Source of the DNA: Ilyonectria destructans
Lineage: Eukaryota; Ascomycota; Sordariomycetes; Hypocreales; Nectriaceae
Direction: 5' to 3'
DNA: 64,000 nucleotides
NCBI GenBank assembly: GCA_020740775.1
Contig: JAHEWK010000001.1
Coordinates: 7,130,001-7,194,000, forward strand
Part shown: piece after piece, positions 44,369 through 55,002 of the stretch
Position numbering within the stretch: position 1 is the first letter of the stretch
How the letters are laid out: each line of letters begins with the position of its first letter
Program-made: the position numbers and the translations under genes
The notes under the pieces: generated by a model
Seen by the model: only the letters and a program-made list of their open reading frames with translations
Databases searched by the model: none
Told to the model about the DNA's origin: nothing

Positions 44369-47270
44369 ATGTACACAACATCGCACATGAGTGTCCAAGA
44401 CGACGACGAGGACATGGGCGATGAGAGCCCGACCGAGGAAACCGACTTGTCCGAGTCGCAAGATGAAGCGGCGTCGACCAAGATAATCATGAGAAACAGC
44501 GGAGGGAATTCAGTTGGAATACTCCATGCGAAAAAGGCACGTTTCACTTCCTCGACACGTAAGTTTCACCCCTCCGCCTAGCCCGTACCTTGAAGGATCC
44601 TTGTCCTGTCGCTCTCATCGCAGATCTGCTGGGCTAACCTGAACCCGCAACCAAGACCACCACTATGCAAACTCATCACTTCCCTCCCGCAAGGCGGAAT
44701 TGCCAATTATGACGGCCAGGTTCGTCGGTCGGGGTGCTGAGCTCAAAGATATTGAAGACAACCTCAAGGTCGGCGCCATCGTGGTGCTGACGGGGATCGC
44801 TTCTATTGGGTAGGTCGCTGTCGACAGTCACCGACGATGCTGCAGTCCTTGCTTCAAGAGCGGAGCTGACGTGGCTACATCCAGCAAATCCCAGGCGGCC
44901 CGCAAGTTCTGCGATCTCTTTCAGGATAAGAACCCCGGCACGCGCATCTTCTGGCTCCAGTTCGACACGATGGAGAGCTGCGAGGCCTCGTTCCGCAGTG
45001 TCGCACGCGAGCTCAAAATCCCCGGCGTGGATGAACATGCGGCCACCGATGTGAAGCCACACGTCAAGGATTGGCTCTCCAAACCCGAGAACTACGACAC
45101 CTGGCTGCTGATTCTCGACAACAGCAACAATAGCGACGTGTTCAAGGCCGCGGGGAACTGCATACCGTTTGAACACGGCCGCGTTCTCGTGACCTCACAG
45201 TCCGCCGGGAACCCAAATGTACTCCGCAATGAGAAGAAGCCGTATCAAGTCAAGATCGACCGGCTGGCCAGGGGCGACGCCGAGGTTCTTTTCCGCTCTT
45301 TGGTGCCCCCAGACTTTGCTATTGATATCCCTGTCCTCGACGATCTTCTGGCGGTCCTTGAGCACCACCCGCTAGGCATTGTACAGGCCGGCACGTATCT
45401 CAAGGAAAGCGGCAGACCCGTAGCCGACTATACGCGCCTCATGCGGCATAATGATTACCAGTTCCGCGACTGGATGTCTGGCTACCCTTTCGAGGACGGC
45501 GAGGAGCACAGGCTTCAGACTCTGGGAAGCACGCTGGAGATGCAGTTTGACCGGCTCCTACAACAGACAACAGGCCAGAACCAGGTGTCCTCCCCTGAGG
45601 TCATACCAATGCTCGCGCAGATTGGATGTCTGTACTCTCAATGTATCCCACATGAGCTCTTTCTGCCGCCAGAAGGGTCAAGCAACCGATTCAGCTGTGA
45701 AGGTGCGCTTAAAATACTCCGGGCACAGAGCCTCGTCAACGACACCAGTACAGGCGCCTTGTCCATGCAGCGCATCGTGAAGATCGCCCTCCAGATCTGG
45801 CTCCGCCGAGAGGGGAATGAAGCTCACCTCCGTGCCGGCCTCGAGCGTGCAGCTACTGCCCTCGCCGTGGTGTTTCCCAAGGGCGAGTTCAGGCAGTGGG
45901 CAGCCTGCGAAGCTGCGTACCCGCATGGCCTGGCGCTTCTGCAATTCAAGAATGACTATTTTCCCTCAGGTAGTGATAGCGACGGCGACAGCAACGATAT
46001 ATCTCTTGTCAGCGTTGTTGGGGCAAACGCGCAGAGGCGATTCGCAGACGTCTTGTTCAAAATGGCGTGGTATGAATGGCGCCGTGGTGACTATGGCCTT
46101 GCTGCCAATCATGCAGACATAGCGTACGAGATCCAGAGCCACCAGGAAGAAGGGGAAGATGACCCGGCTGCGCTTGAGAGCAAAACTCTCCAGGGGCGGA
46201 TTCTACACCATCACGGTAGATATGACGACGCAAGGGAGAAATTTGACAGCGTGATCGAGACGCTGAAGCAGGGGGGCGGCGGCCGAGAGAAGAACCGAGC
46301 CCGCAAGAAGGTCATTGAGGTCTCGCGGTTTCAGGCATCGACCCTCGTCCAACTGGGCATGTTCGGGAATGCAAAGACGCTCCTGGCGAAGGCTCTGGCG
46401 CAGCGTGAGGCTCTACTACGCGAGGCTCGTGCGGGAAAGGACGACGATGCTGAAGTGCTTGAGATCGAGGACCAGCTCGCCTGCGTTCTTCTTGATCGGG
46501 GAGACGCCAAGGAGGCAGAAAAAAAGCTGCGGTATGTCTTGGAGCGGCAGAAGGTTGTGCTCAAGGCTCCGCTCCCAAAGGAAAGCATGGGTTCAGAAGC
46601 GAAGACTGGGACTGCACCGCAAGAAGAGGACCAGGAGCACCCTTCCACGCTGGCGACCATGGTACACCTAGCCGAAGCATTAGCAGCGCAAGAATGCTAT
46701 GAAGATGCCGAGAAGGAGCTTCGGTCCGCGCTGGCACTATATGAAGCGCGAAATAAGAAAGAGGGCCGCACCACCGGCGACCCTGACAGTCTGATCTGCA
46801 TGAACGTCCTGGGCGGCGTCCTGCAGGAGCAAAAGAGGTACGCCGAGGCTGAGGAGATGTTCGCGCGTGTGGTGGAGAGCTTTGAAGCTGGTGTAGGTGC
46901 CGTCGGCGAGAAGTGCAGCGGGCAGCGCGTCCCGGCAATGATTAATCTCGCAGACATGCTTCAGGCCCAAGGGAAAACCGACCAACTGCGCCCAAGACTC
47001 GCCGCCATGGCTAGCCTGGCTGCGTCTTTGGAGAATAACGACAGATTGGACGATGCTGAGCACCTACATCTCGACACCCTCCGCTTCCGCATCCACAACT
47101 TGCCGCGCCATGATCCGGACTCGGCTGAGAGCTGGGCGCAGCTTCATCAACTGTCCCAGGCGTACTGGGACAACGGGCGGAAGCTTGGCGCCATTCGCCT
47201 GAGGCTCGTGTGGTACTTTCTCTGCCTCTATGCCGTTATTCTTTTGCCCTGTTTAAAAAGGGGCCGATAA
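44369..47270 (+). CDS. NB-ARC-TPR NLR (STAND) protein with N-terminal motif
   Basis: Exons 44369-44558, 44656-44809, 44885-47270; 909 residues. Other starts at 44303 or 44387 are possible; 44369 has the best context. An acidic leader is followed by a Gly-rich motif (MRNSGGNSVG, then KARFTSSTHHHY, residues 41-67) matching the lipase tail. Next come VGRGAELKDIE and the P-loop GIASIGKS (residues 110-117), whose last Gly codon is split by an intron, LLILDN (Walker B-like), and the winged-helix part. Many tetratricopeptide-like helices follow from about residue 390 (ADVLFKMAWYEWRRGDYGLA, MVHLAEALAAQECYEDAEKE, DAEHLHLDTLRFRIHNLP). The same order, N-terminal amyloid motif, NB-ARC, TPR, is known from PNT1. 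The C-terminus (LRLVWYFLCLYAVILLPCLK) is unlike TPR and suggests truncation. Confidence 0.85.
44477..44667 (+). other. Candidate amyloid signalling motif of the NLR
   Basis: Residues about 37-67, split by the first intron (44559-44655) near its end, close to where the lipase copy is split. It shares SGG, G, K, RF, S and H positions with the lipase motif. Confidence 0.65.
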
Positions 47271-48177
47271 AAGCATTAGGGAGGATGCAGCTGGGGTAAA
47301 AAAGCTGATAGGGCTTTAGACCTGCCAGAGAAATAGGTATAAAGGTGTGACTTGATTCAGCTACCCAGGTGTAGAGGGCTTTGAGTTTAGTGCCCCATAC
47401 CTTAACAACAGTCCTCGTTTCTGCGCAAGGCATAGGCCGTATTCAATAGTATCTCAGTATCTGAGACGAACGCTACAGGTCTCTGCCTGAACCTTCTAGA
47501 TGAGGCTGGAAAGTGCTTCTTCCGTGCAGTATTATGAAATGCTCAGCTGGAACGAAGAATATGTTGGAGGGTTTAGGTGATTGTAGTAGCAATACATCTC
47601 CTCACATTTCAGCTACTACTCACGCTATTTAACTTTCAAGAAGACGCATTAATTATTCTCCTAAGTATGACGTTATTTGAGGCGGTTAGCCCAATCGGTA
47701 TGGTTTCACATAGAAGCCGCATGATCTGAGAAATCCCGCACTAGCTTACTGCCATCTGTTTTTCTAAATCTGCTCAGATAGATAACTCGTCGTCACCCAA
47801 CAGCCAATCCACACAAAGAACCACGAACAACGTTCTAACATGAATCCGGCATAACTCCCTCTCCACTCTTAGCTCTACTATCTCCACACCACACTCTTAT
47901 CCAACCCCACCTTGCTCCGCATACTCACTCACGCAGCGAGGCTCAACCCACCAAACTGGTATCTAGCTGGCGGTGCTATTTCCTAAACCATATGGAACGC
48001 CGTATCTAGCCAGCCGCTAGAGACAGGCATCTCAGACTACAATCTCATTTATTTCGACGACTCTGATCTTTCCTAGGACGCCGAGGATGCCGTTATTTAA
48101 GCCAGCAAGAAGCTATTTGCAGATAAGGCCGTAGAGATCGAGATATGCAACTAGGCGCATGTGCATCTATAGTGTAG
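47271..48177. other. Intergenic, no gene seen
   Basis: AT-rich sequence without coding potential directly after the truncated-looking NLR end. Confidence 0.5.
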
Positions 48178-48559
48178 TGTTGGATCCGTTACGGTCAAAT
48201 TGATCAATGCAATAGTGTTCAAATTGATGATGACGTTGATGCTTGCTTGTGCCGGTCATTCCCGGACTGGCCGGAAGAGGGGTTATCAGACCCCCTTCTG
48301 ACTAAGGTCAGGATATCGATCTATCAGAGGTTTCGTAATACAGGGTCATCTTCCAACATAAAGTTAAGAGTTTTCGTAAAGGGATTCGAATCTTAATACC
48401 ACAGCGAGGTCTAGGAGTGAATAGATGGGGAAAGGAAGTTTAGCATCTTTGTGGAGGAATTCAAGTCTAAATACCAGAGAGAAGCCTGGGAGCGAATAGA
48501 AGGGGGAAGGATACCACTTAGACGTAAGAAAGCTACAGATTGCTGCGAGTTAGACAACA
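48178..48559 (+). repeat. Possible solo LTR
   Basis: Segment bounded by TGTTGG at 48178 and ACAACA at 48559, short inverted ends as in LTRs, with a pyrimidine/purine composition unlike its surroundings. No target-site duplication and no internal element were seen, so this is tentative. Confidence 0.25.
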
Positions 48560-48912
48560 CAACACAATGTGCCCATGCCTCAGGGGTAAGGAGCATTGCA
48601 AGCCAGCATACTGTTTCCATGGAAGGAAGGATTCAATTACAGCCCAATTCTAGGACTTATGCCAGGAAGCCCAGATTTGGGATTCCAGTCCCAAAACGAG
48701 GATCAAGGCGGCCTCCCGGTTGGAGTCGTGAGAATAGGCAAACGGCTTGACAAGGATCCGGAAGTTGAGGGCCCAGAAGTGGGGTCAAGAGCGAGGAGAG
48801 CTGAGGCACCGCTGAGCCGAGATTGAGCCGGGGAGCGAGGACGCCCTAAAAGCGGCCACGCACGCTGACTAAGATCTCACTTGAGTTTCGTCTCAGGATA
48901 CCAGAGCTGCCA

Positions 48913-50595
48913 TTGCAACAGTCAATTATAGACGAAGCACTGGGCTGGGAAAGACGGAGCGGTGCGACGTTCAACGGAGACAAAACGGCCATCGTGCATT
49001 TCACGCGAAACGCCGCGCGTACCAGCGACAAACCGTTCATGATCAAAGGAAAAGTAGTCAAACCAAAAGCGAGCGCCAAGATCCTGGGAGTGGTCATGGA
49101 CGCGAAACTGCGGTACAAGGAACACATAGCTAGAGCCGCCGCAAAGGGGCTCTCGGCTGCTATGTGTTTGAGAAGACTGAAAATGCTGTCACCGCGGACG
49201 GCGAGACAACTGTTCGTAGCAACAGTAGCTCCCACCATGGACTATGCGTCCAGCGTGTGGACGCACTCATGTGGCATTAGAGAAGCTGCTTGGCTGGACA
49301 AGGCACAGATGGTCGGAGCACAGGCGATCACGGGAGCTTTCCGGACCGTCGCAACGGCGGTGGCAGAGGCCGAAGCTAGCATCCAATCGGTGCAAGAACG
49401 GCATGCGCAAGCGGCAACAAGGTTTTGGATCAACCTCCGGACCCTTCCCAGGACACACCCGTTGGCGACACTGAAAGTGAAAGTGTGTCGCCGATTCGTA
49501 TCGCCGATGCAGAGGATTGCTCAAGTACAAGGGGAAACAGCCACTGAACGAATGGAGATCATTCGGGAGTACGCGTTACCACCATGGCGAGACCGTATCC
49601 CGGTGTCGTGCGACCCTGACCGGGAGAGAGCGGCGGAAGAAGCAAAGAGGGTGGATGGCATAGTCATTGCCACCTGCTCCTCACAGAGAAGGGGCATGGT
49701 AGGCATGGGAGGTGTCGTACGAGACACGGCGATCAATAACGATGACGAGGTAGTGGCCAGCTACTCCATCACTCTCGGATTGACGGAGGAGCTGAACCTA
49801 TACATCGCCGAGCTAGGAGCTATAGAGATGGTATTGAGATGTATGCCGTCTGGACTCTGCCGGCGGGATATGACTGTCATGACGAGCAGCCGCTCCGCAC
49901 TAGAAGTCATACGGCGGCCACGACAACAATCCGGCCAACAGATCATACGGCAAATATACGACCATATCAAGCGTCTCGAAGACGAGGGCCACTCTCTCCG
50001 GATGTTGTGGGTTCCAGCAGGAGAAGAGGATTTCGCGCTGGGAACAAAAGCCAAAGCAGCAGCGCGGAAGGCCACAGAAGGAGAATGCAGACCAGACGTG
50101 CCACCACATCTAGCAAGATCCACAAGGATAAGACTAGCGATAACCAAGCAGCGGCAAACAAGAACACTACCAGAAAGAGTCGGGAAATACTCGAAGCAGA
50201 TAGACACGGCACTGCCAAGCAAGCATACCCGTACTCTATATGACCCGCTGAAGAGGAAGGAAGCAGACGTACTGTCGCAGCTCCGCACCGGAATGGCGAG
50301 ACTTAACAGCTTTCTGTGCAAGATAGGAGCAATGGAATCGGACACTTGCGAATGCGGGCAAGCATCAGAGACAGTGGAACACTTCCTATTCCGCTGCACA
50401 AAATGGACCGCGCAACGAGAAGGCATGCTGCGATGCTCACAGACAAAGATGGGAAACCTATCATACTTCCTGGGAGGAAAGGCGGCGTCTGACGGTGACA
50501 AATGGGCGCCAGACATGCGGGCAGTACGGGCGACGATCAAATTTGCCATTGCAACGGGGAGGCTTGACATGGACCAGAAGCCTCAGGCACACTAA
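48913..50595 (+). CDS. LINE reverse transcriptase C-terminus / RNase H (partial)
   Basis: 560 codons open; no ATG start is expected because the element is 5'-truncated. The RT catalytic YxDD region is absent, so the product cannot reverse-transcribe by itself. The RNase H acidic residues Asp (VDGIVIA) and Glu (AELGAIE) are visible; the next position usually Asp or Asn reads TSSRSAL. Confidence 0.8.
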   Translation: MQQSIIDEALGWERRSGATFNGDKTAIVHFTRNAARTSDKPFMIKGKVVKPKASAKILGVVMDAKLRYKEHIARAAAKGLSAAMCLRRLKMLSPRTARQLFVATVAPTMDYASSVWTHSCGIREAAWLDKAQMVGAQAITGAFRTVATAVAEAEASIQSVQERHAQAATRFWINLRTLPRTHPLATLKVKVCRRFVSPMQRIAQVQGETATERMEIIREYALPPWRDRIPVSCDPDRERAAEEAKRVDGIVIATCSSQRRGMVGMGGVVRDTAINNDDEVVASYSITLGLTEELNLYIAELGAIEMVLRCMPSGLCRRDMTVMTSSRSALEVIRRPRQQSGQQIIRQIYDHIKRLEDEGHSLRMLWVPAGEEDFALGTKAKAAARKATEGECRPDVPPHLARSTRIRLAITKQRQTRTLPERVGKYSKQIDTALPSKHTRTLYDPLKRKEADVLSQLRTGMARLNSFLCKIGAMESDTCECGQASETVEHFLFRCTKWTAQREGMLRCSQTKMGNLSYFLGGKAASDGDKWAPDMRAVRATIKFAIATGRLDMDQKPQAH

Positions 50596-50833
50596 CTATT
50601 CAGATTGAATCCTACTAACATCATACAGTCTCATTTTGGCAGACCGTGCTTCAGCTGCTGAGGATAGGATGCTGAACACTTGGAGAAATTGGCCTTCAAG
50701 CAGGCCTGTCACTGCATATACATCAGATTGGAACAGTCAGTAAAGTGAAATTGTGGGGCTTCGGGTGATTATGGAAGAACCGTACGAAACGAAAATAGCT
50801 TAGCGCAAAGGCCCTCTGGGGTGTGTCCCCCCG

Positions 50834-50865
50834 GGCGAAATAAAATCCATCCATCCATCCATCCA
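50834..50865 (+). repeat. CCAT tail repeats of the LINE
   Basis: GAAATAAAAT followed by four to five CCAT units, marking the 3' end of the element. Confidence 0.75.
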
Positions 50866-50939
50866 CCGCCAATAACCGCGACCGTTTTGTCCTGCACTCA
50901 GCGTGAATACTAGTAGCAGTCGTAATATCTCTCGGCTAG

Positions 50940-51585
50940 ACATACCTTAACGTCATAATCCGTATCCTATTCTGCGCTGTGCATGAGCTTGCCTTGGAAA
51001 TTCCTTAAACCTTTGATGTCAGGCCACCGCCAATTGTTCAAAGCGCCAACTCCAGTCATGAAGACGTCCGCAGTGTCCTCAAACACTGTGCCATCGTGCA
51101 GTCATTGGATCTTCACATGCCACTTGCAAGCCTGCTCGGACCAAGTCGCCCCAATACACTTGTGTCCGAAACGCATGAAACGTTTGACCTCATACTTCTC
51201 GGCAACACGTTGCTAGTACTTCAAGATCTCTGGAGCTCCTGCGTAGAAATGGCTCCATGCTGTTGAAGACTCAAAGCTTAGTTGATAAGAATGTGCCGGG
51301 ACATCTGGAAGAGATTAAAAGGTGCCGAGCAAGCATCCTTAGATAGACGTTACCATAGGCGCAGCCAGGATACCGGTTTTCAAGCCAGGTGCCTCCGACA
51401 TCCGTATTCTTTTCGTAGATCACTAGGTCAAGTTGAAGGACAAACTTTGTAAATTGGATGGCCGCATCGATACCAGAAACGCCTGCACCAATATCGATGA
51501 CTTTCAGCGGCCTGGATTCATCGATCGAGCACTCAGAAATCAGTGGATGGGGGAAATTCTCCGATGTTAGGCCAGAAACCCCCAT
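50940..51585 (-). pseudogene. Flavin monooxygenase (Baeyer-Villiger type) pseudogene
   Basis: The N-terminal half is recognisable: [19 protein letters not shown] (Rossmann FAD motif), [17 protein letters not shown], then after an intron AGAPEILKY-stop-QRVAEKYEVKRFM, ATWSEQACKWHVKIQ-stop-LHDG, FMTGVGALNNWRWPDIKGL and GKLMHSAE-stop-DTDYDVK. Each of the three stops sits where the family has Trp, that is TGG to TAG or TGA (C-to-T on the other strand). Similarity ends at about 50940 just beside the LINE tail. Stops plus loss of the C-terminal half make it non-functional. Confidence 0.85.
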
Positions 51586-52942
51586 ACTCGAGCCGTTTTG
51601 ACAATGCCAAAAAGGAAATGGAAATAAAGCCGGAAAGTATAGTCTGGGTCCAGTAGGTATAGAGTACTGGGGCTGCGAAACTTTAATTGCAAATTAAAAA
51701 GGGCTGTACATAGGAAAAGAATGGTTGTTCCGTGAGATATTGGATCCCGAGCATGGCAACCACCAGCTAAGGGTTGTTAGTGATTGGGACCGGAGAGAAA
51801 GAGAGACTGGAAATGCCGAGATCGGCAAAGTTCTCTACATTGCTCTGGCTTCGGCGAAACCTTTTTCTTTCAACCCATCATCTCCGGCGTATCCTCAATT
51901 TTCGACGCAAAAGTTACCAGCATTTCAAATGTTAGCTCGAGACCTGATTTCGCTACCTTGTCACGGCCAGTTGCTCTCTGCGTCATTTCATTGAGTTGTT
52001 TGAAAAGAGTTAACTTGCTGATATTATCAGATTAACAGCTTCCGAAGCTATATTTCTAAATACACTAATTTCCAATTTCAATATCCTTAACAACCTGGGG
52101 CCTTAATTCTCAGGCTGGCAGACCTGTTTCCAGTGGTTGACCTGTTATCTCAGTACGTCAACTGCTAATGATACTCTAGTGTGTATCAAAGTATCTCTAC
52201 TTGCCACAGATTGTAGACTTTGTACCTGAACCAACATTTGATATGCCGGTAACTTGTATGGTAATAATTTAGTTAGGCTTCGGCGGATCCTTTTTTCAGT
52301 CTACCATTTCCGGCGTATCCTCAACCTTCGCCGTATGCTAATGCATTAGTTAGGCTTCCGTATAAGGTTATGCCTAGGCAGATCATTAAGTTAGTCTTCG
52401 AGATGTAATTTCTGTGTTGGCAGCCTCCCGAGCACATTAAATACAGAGCCGATTGGATCGGATGAGCGGCCGGGCAGCTGCGCCATCCACAGCTTCCCCA
52501 CACCCTCACACATAAACCCGGTTTACTTTTCCAAACCTGAACAAGTCTCTTCACACTTGATCCGGACCTGTCCAGCTAATACCCGAACAATAATAGCCGA
52601 TTAGATTGGAGGCGTGGTTGGTATGTAAAACAATGTACATCTCAATTCCCATTATTCCGATGGCTGATTGGGCATCTATTCACTCCGGAGTTTTGGATAG
52701 CTAAGAATATACGAGTATTGCGTTGGAAAACCTTGGTCTTCTAGAGATTAAGTGTTGTTTTTTGTCATCTTGTTAGCTAGCGAGTAAGCCTAAAGTTCCC
52801 AGACAGCCAGAACTCTAGTAGAGGTCATTTTCGCACCCCAGTTCCCCGGGGGTAGAGTTCATCTTGTGACACTTCTTGTAGTATTTATTAAAATTTGCTA
52901 ATCAACCTTAATGATTTGCCAAAACCACCACCCCATCCGCCC
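51586..52942. other. Intergenic with imperfect direct repeats
   Basis: Segments near 51855-51905 and 52280-52332 share CGGCGTATCCTCAA and neighbouring bases over about 50 nt. No gene seen. Confidence 0.45.
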
Positions 52943-55002
52943 TTAAATCAGACTCTTGGCCTGCAAGCGACGGTACCGAGGGATAGCTCCAGACTCCACA
53001 TCTCGCTTGCCTGCGTTCTTGTTCGCCCAGTAGTCTTTTAGAGCATCATCCACTGCATCGACATCTCCATAGGGATTAGCACGCGCCATGCTCTCCACCC
53101 TCTCTGCAATGGCATCATCCGAGAAAGGTCCCGTCCTGTCATTAAGATCCGTGCGATCATAGGGCTTTGCCCTCCATTTCTTTTCCATGGGGTCTAAGAA
53201 CTGCGCATCATTGTACCCGAAGTCTTCCAGTGAAGTAACGTTGAAGGCGGCCATCATGTCACTATCTTCATGGATCAGATTGTGGCAGTGGAACATGTAC
53301 ACGCCATCAAACGGAGCATAGATGGCAGCAACGCGGACAGTTTCCCCCTTGCCCAGCCATACCACATCTTTGAGGCCGGCGCTCTCATACGGCATGGTTC
53401 CCCGTCGACCGTCGCGGTCAAGAACGAGGAAGTCGACGAGATGAACGTGAATGGGGTGAGTCCAGCCGCCAGAACTGTTCTCGAGCTCCCAGATCTCGAC
53501 AGTTCCACGGGGGACCTTGGCGAGGACGCGATTGGCCGCATCAGCAAACCCAACGCCATTGATGCGCCACTCGCCATTGGTACGATGGAAACGGAAATGA
53601 TGATTGACACTGATTGCGTCCGGTTTGGAGAAGGGGATGTCTCGGAGTTTCGAAGGCACAGTTGAGTCGTCGTTAACGGCGTCGGAGCTTACCACCAAAC
53701 GCATAACCTTATCAGTGTTCTCATAGTCGTCATCAGTGTTCTCATAGTCGTCATCAGTGCCGATACCTCCGACCTTTTCGAGGTTTCGTAGCTCGAGTGT
53801 TTGGCCTTTGTACTGAGAGAAATCGAAAACAATCTCATAACGCTCAGCCATTGAGACGTACTGAATGCGAAGTCAGTTAGTACCAATCTCCACTGATATT
53901 GATCTCTCAATCAAAAATGTCAACTCACGATATCTGAAACCTGAACTGGTTCACTCAAAAGTCCACCATCCGACGCAACAACTTGGAAAGGCAGCCGGAC
54001 ATTAAGGGCATTTTGCTGGATGAAGTACAAGGCAAATGATCGTGAAATGGCAGCATTCAGGAATCGGAACCGATATTTGCGTGGCTCGACGTTTAGAGAT
54101 GGCCACGGCTGACCGTTCACTTCAATAACGTCTCCCCAAAGGCTGTCCTTCTCCCCAGCGGTAGAGAAAAGCGAACCATCTTGATTGTATTGCTTCGAGC
54201 TCAGAATGAGGGGGATATCGTAAATACCATACCCTGAGGGGAGCCCCAGCGCGTCTTCGGCAGAATCCGTCAGGATGTAGGCGCCAGCTTGGCCCATGTA
54301 AGCGTTCTCGGCAGTCTGGAGTGGGCTGTAAGTCTGTGTCGCTTCCGGTACAATATATTCAATGACATTTACTCACCAGATGCATGGCGTGGTCATGATA
54401 CCATTGAAGTCGAGCAGACTGTCCATTAGGATAGTAGTAGTCCTTGTACTCTCCTGGCTGCGTGATGTCCTCAGCCCATCCGTCGAAAGCGGATCGAGAA
54501 TAGGAGCCGTGCAGGTGGACGGAGTTTTCATGCGCGGCATTGTTGATGAAGCGGACGATGGACTCAGTCCCCCTCGGGATCATAATGGTAGGCCCGGGGG
54601 ATATGCCATCATAACCTGTCAGAGTTGCTGGTCGAAGATTCGGGTACACAGATTTTGTAAAGGATTTGATTTCCATCTCGTAGTACCAGATGTCTTTACC
54701 AGTCACGGGGTTCTTGAAGATCCTAAGAATTTGTGAGCCTATGCCAATATGATACGGGACCGGTCTTACTTCAAGGGTTTCTTAACAGGAGGAATTGGTA
54801 GAGCGTTCCGATAGATGAGAGGGTACTCTGGACTTTCGTTGCTCTTCATGACCCTGACGATGTCATTGTGATCATCCTCAACGACGGTACTCAGAGCTGC
54901 CTCTTCTTCTGGTGGAAGATCATAGGTCAATTTCTGGGCCGTAGACAATCCATTCAGGATATTCAAGGCCAAAGTGGTGAGGAGGAAGCGAGTCAGCTCC
55001 AT
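52943..55002 (-). CDS. Multicopper oxidase, bilirubin-oxidase/CotA-like
   Basis: Secreted copper enzyme that oxidises phenolic or tetrapyrrole substrates and reduces O2 to water. Exons 55002-54770, 54722-54377, 54315-53929, 53860-52943; 627 residues. Signal peptide MELTRFLLTTLALNILNGLS. Copper sites in order: VHLHGSYS and WYHDHAMHL in the first cupredoxin domain, HPIHVHLVDF (about residues 457-466) and FHCHNLIHEDSDMM (from residue 513) in the last, with the type-1 Cys in HCH and the axial Met in DSDMM. The WYHDHAMH and HPIHVHLV forms favour the bilirubin oxidase branch over classical laccases. A 21-bp tandem duplication adds DDDYENT twice in the second half. All splice phases fit. Confidence 0.92.
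53711..53752 (-). repeat. 21-bp tandem duplication inside the oxidase
   Basis: Two perfect copies of ATCAGTGTTCTCATAGTCGT plus C, 53711-53731 and 53732-53752. In frame, giving a doubled 7-residue acidic segment in a surface-loop-like region. Confidence 0.9.

Larger units (their letters stand above)
48890..50866 (+). mobile_element. 5'-truncated non-LTR retrotransposon (LINE, Tad1/I-like)
   Basis: Open frame to 50595 coding for the end of a reverse transcriptase (AIVHFTRNAART, ILGVVMDAKLRYKEHI, PTMDYASSVW), an RNase H-like domain (VDGIVIATCSSQRRGMVG, AELGAIEMVL) and a terminal zinc knuckle (CECGQASETVEHFLFRC). The 3' end shows AAATAAAATCCATCC followed by CCAT repeats to about 50865, typical of LINE tails. 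The 5' half with the first ORF, endonuclease and RT catalytic centre is missing. The frame has no stops, so the insertion appears recent relative to the RIP-marked gene beside it. Confidence 0.85.
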
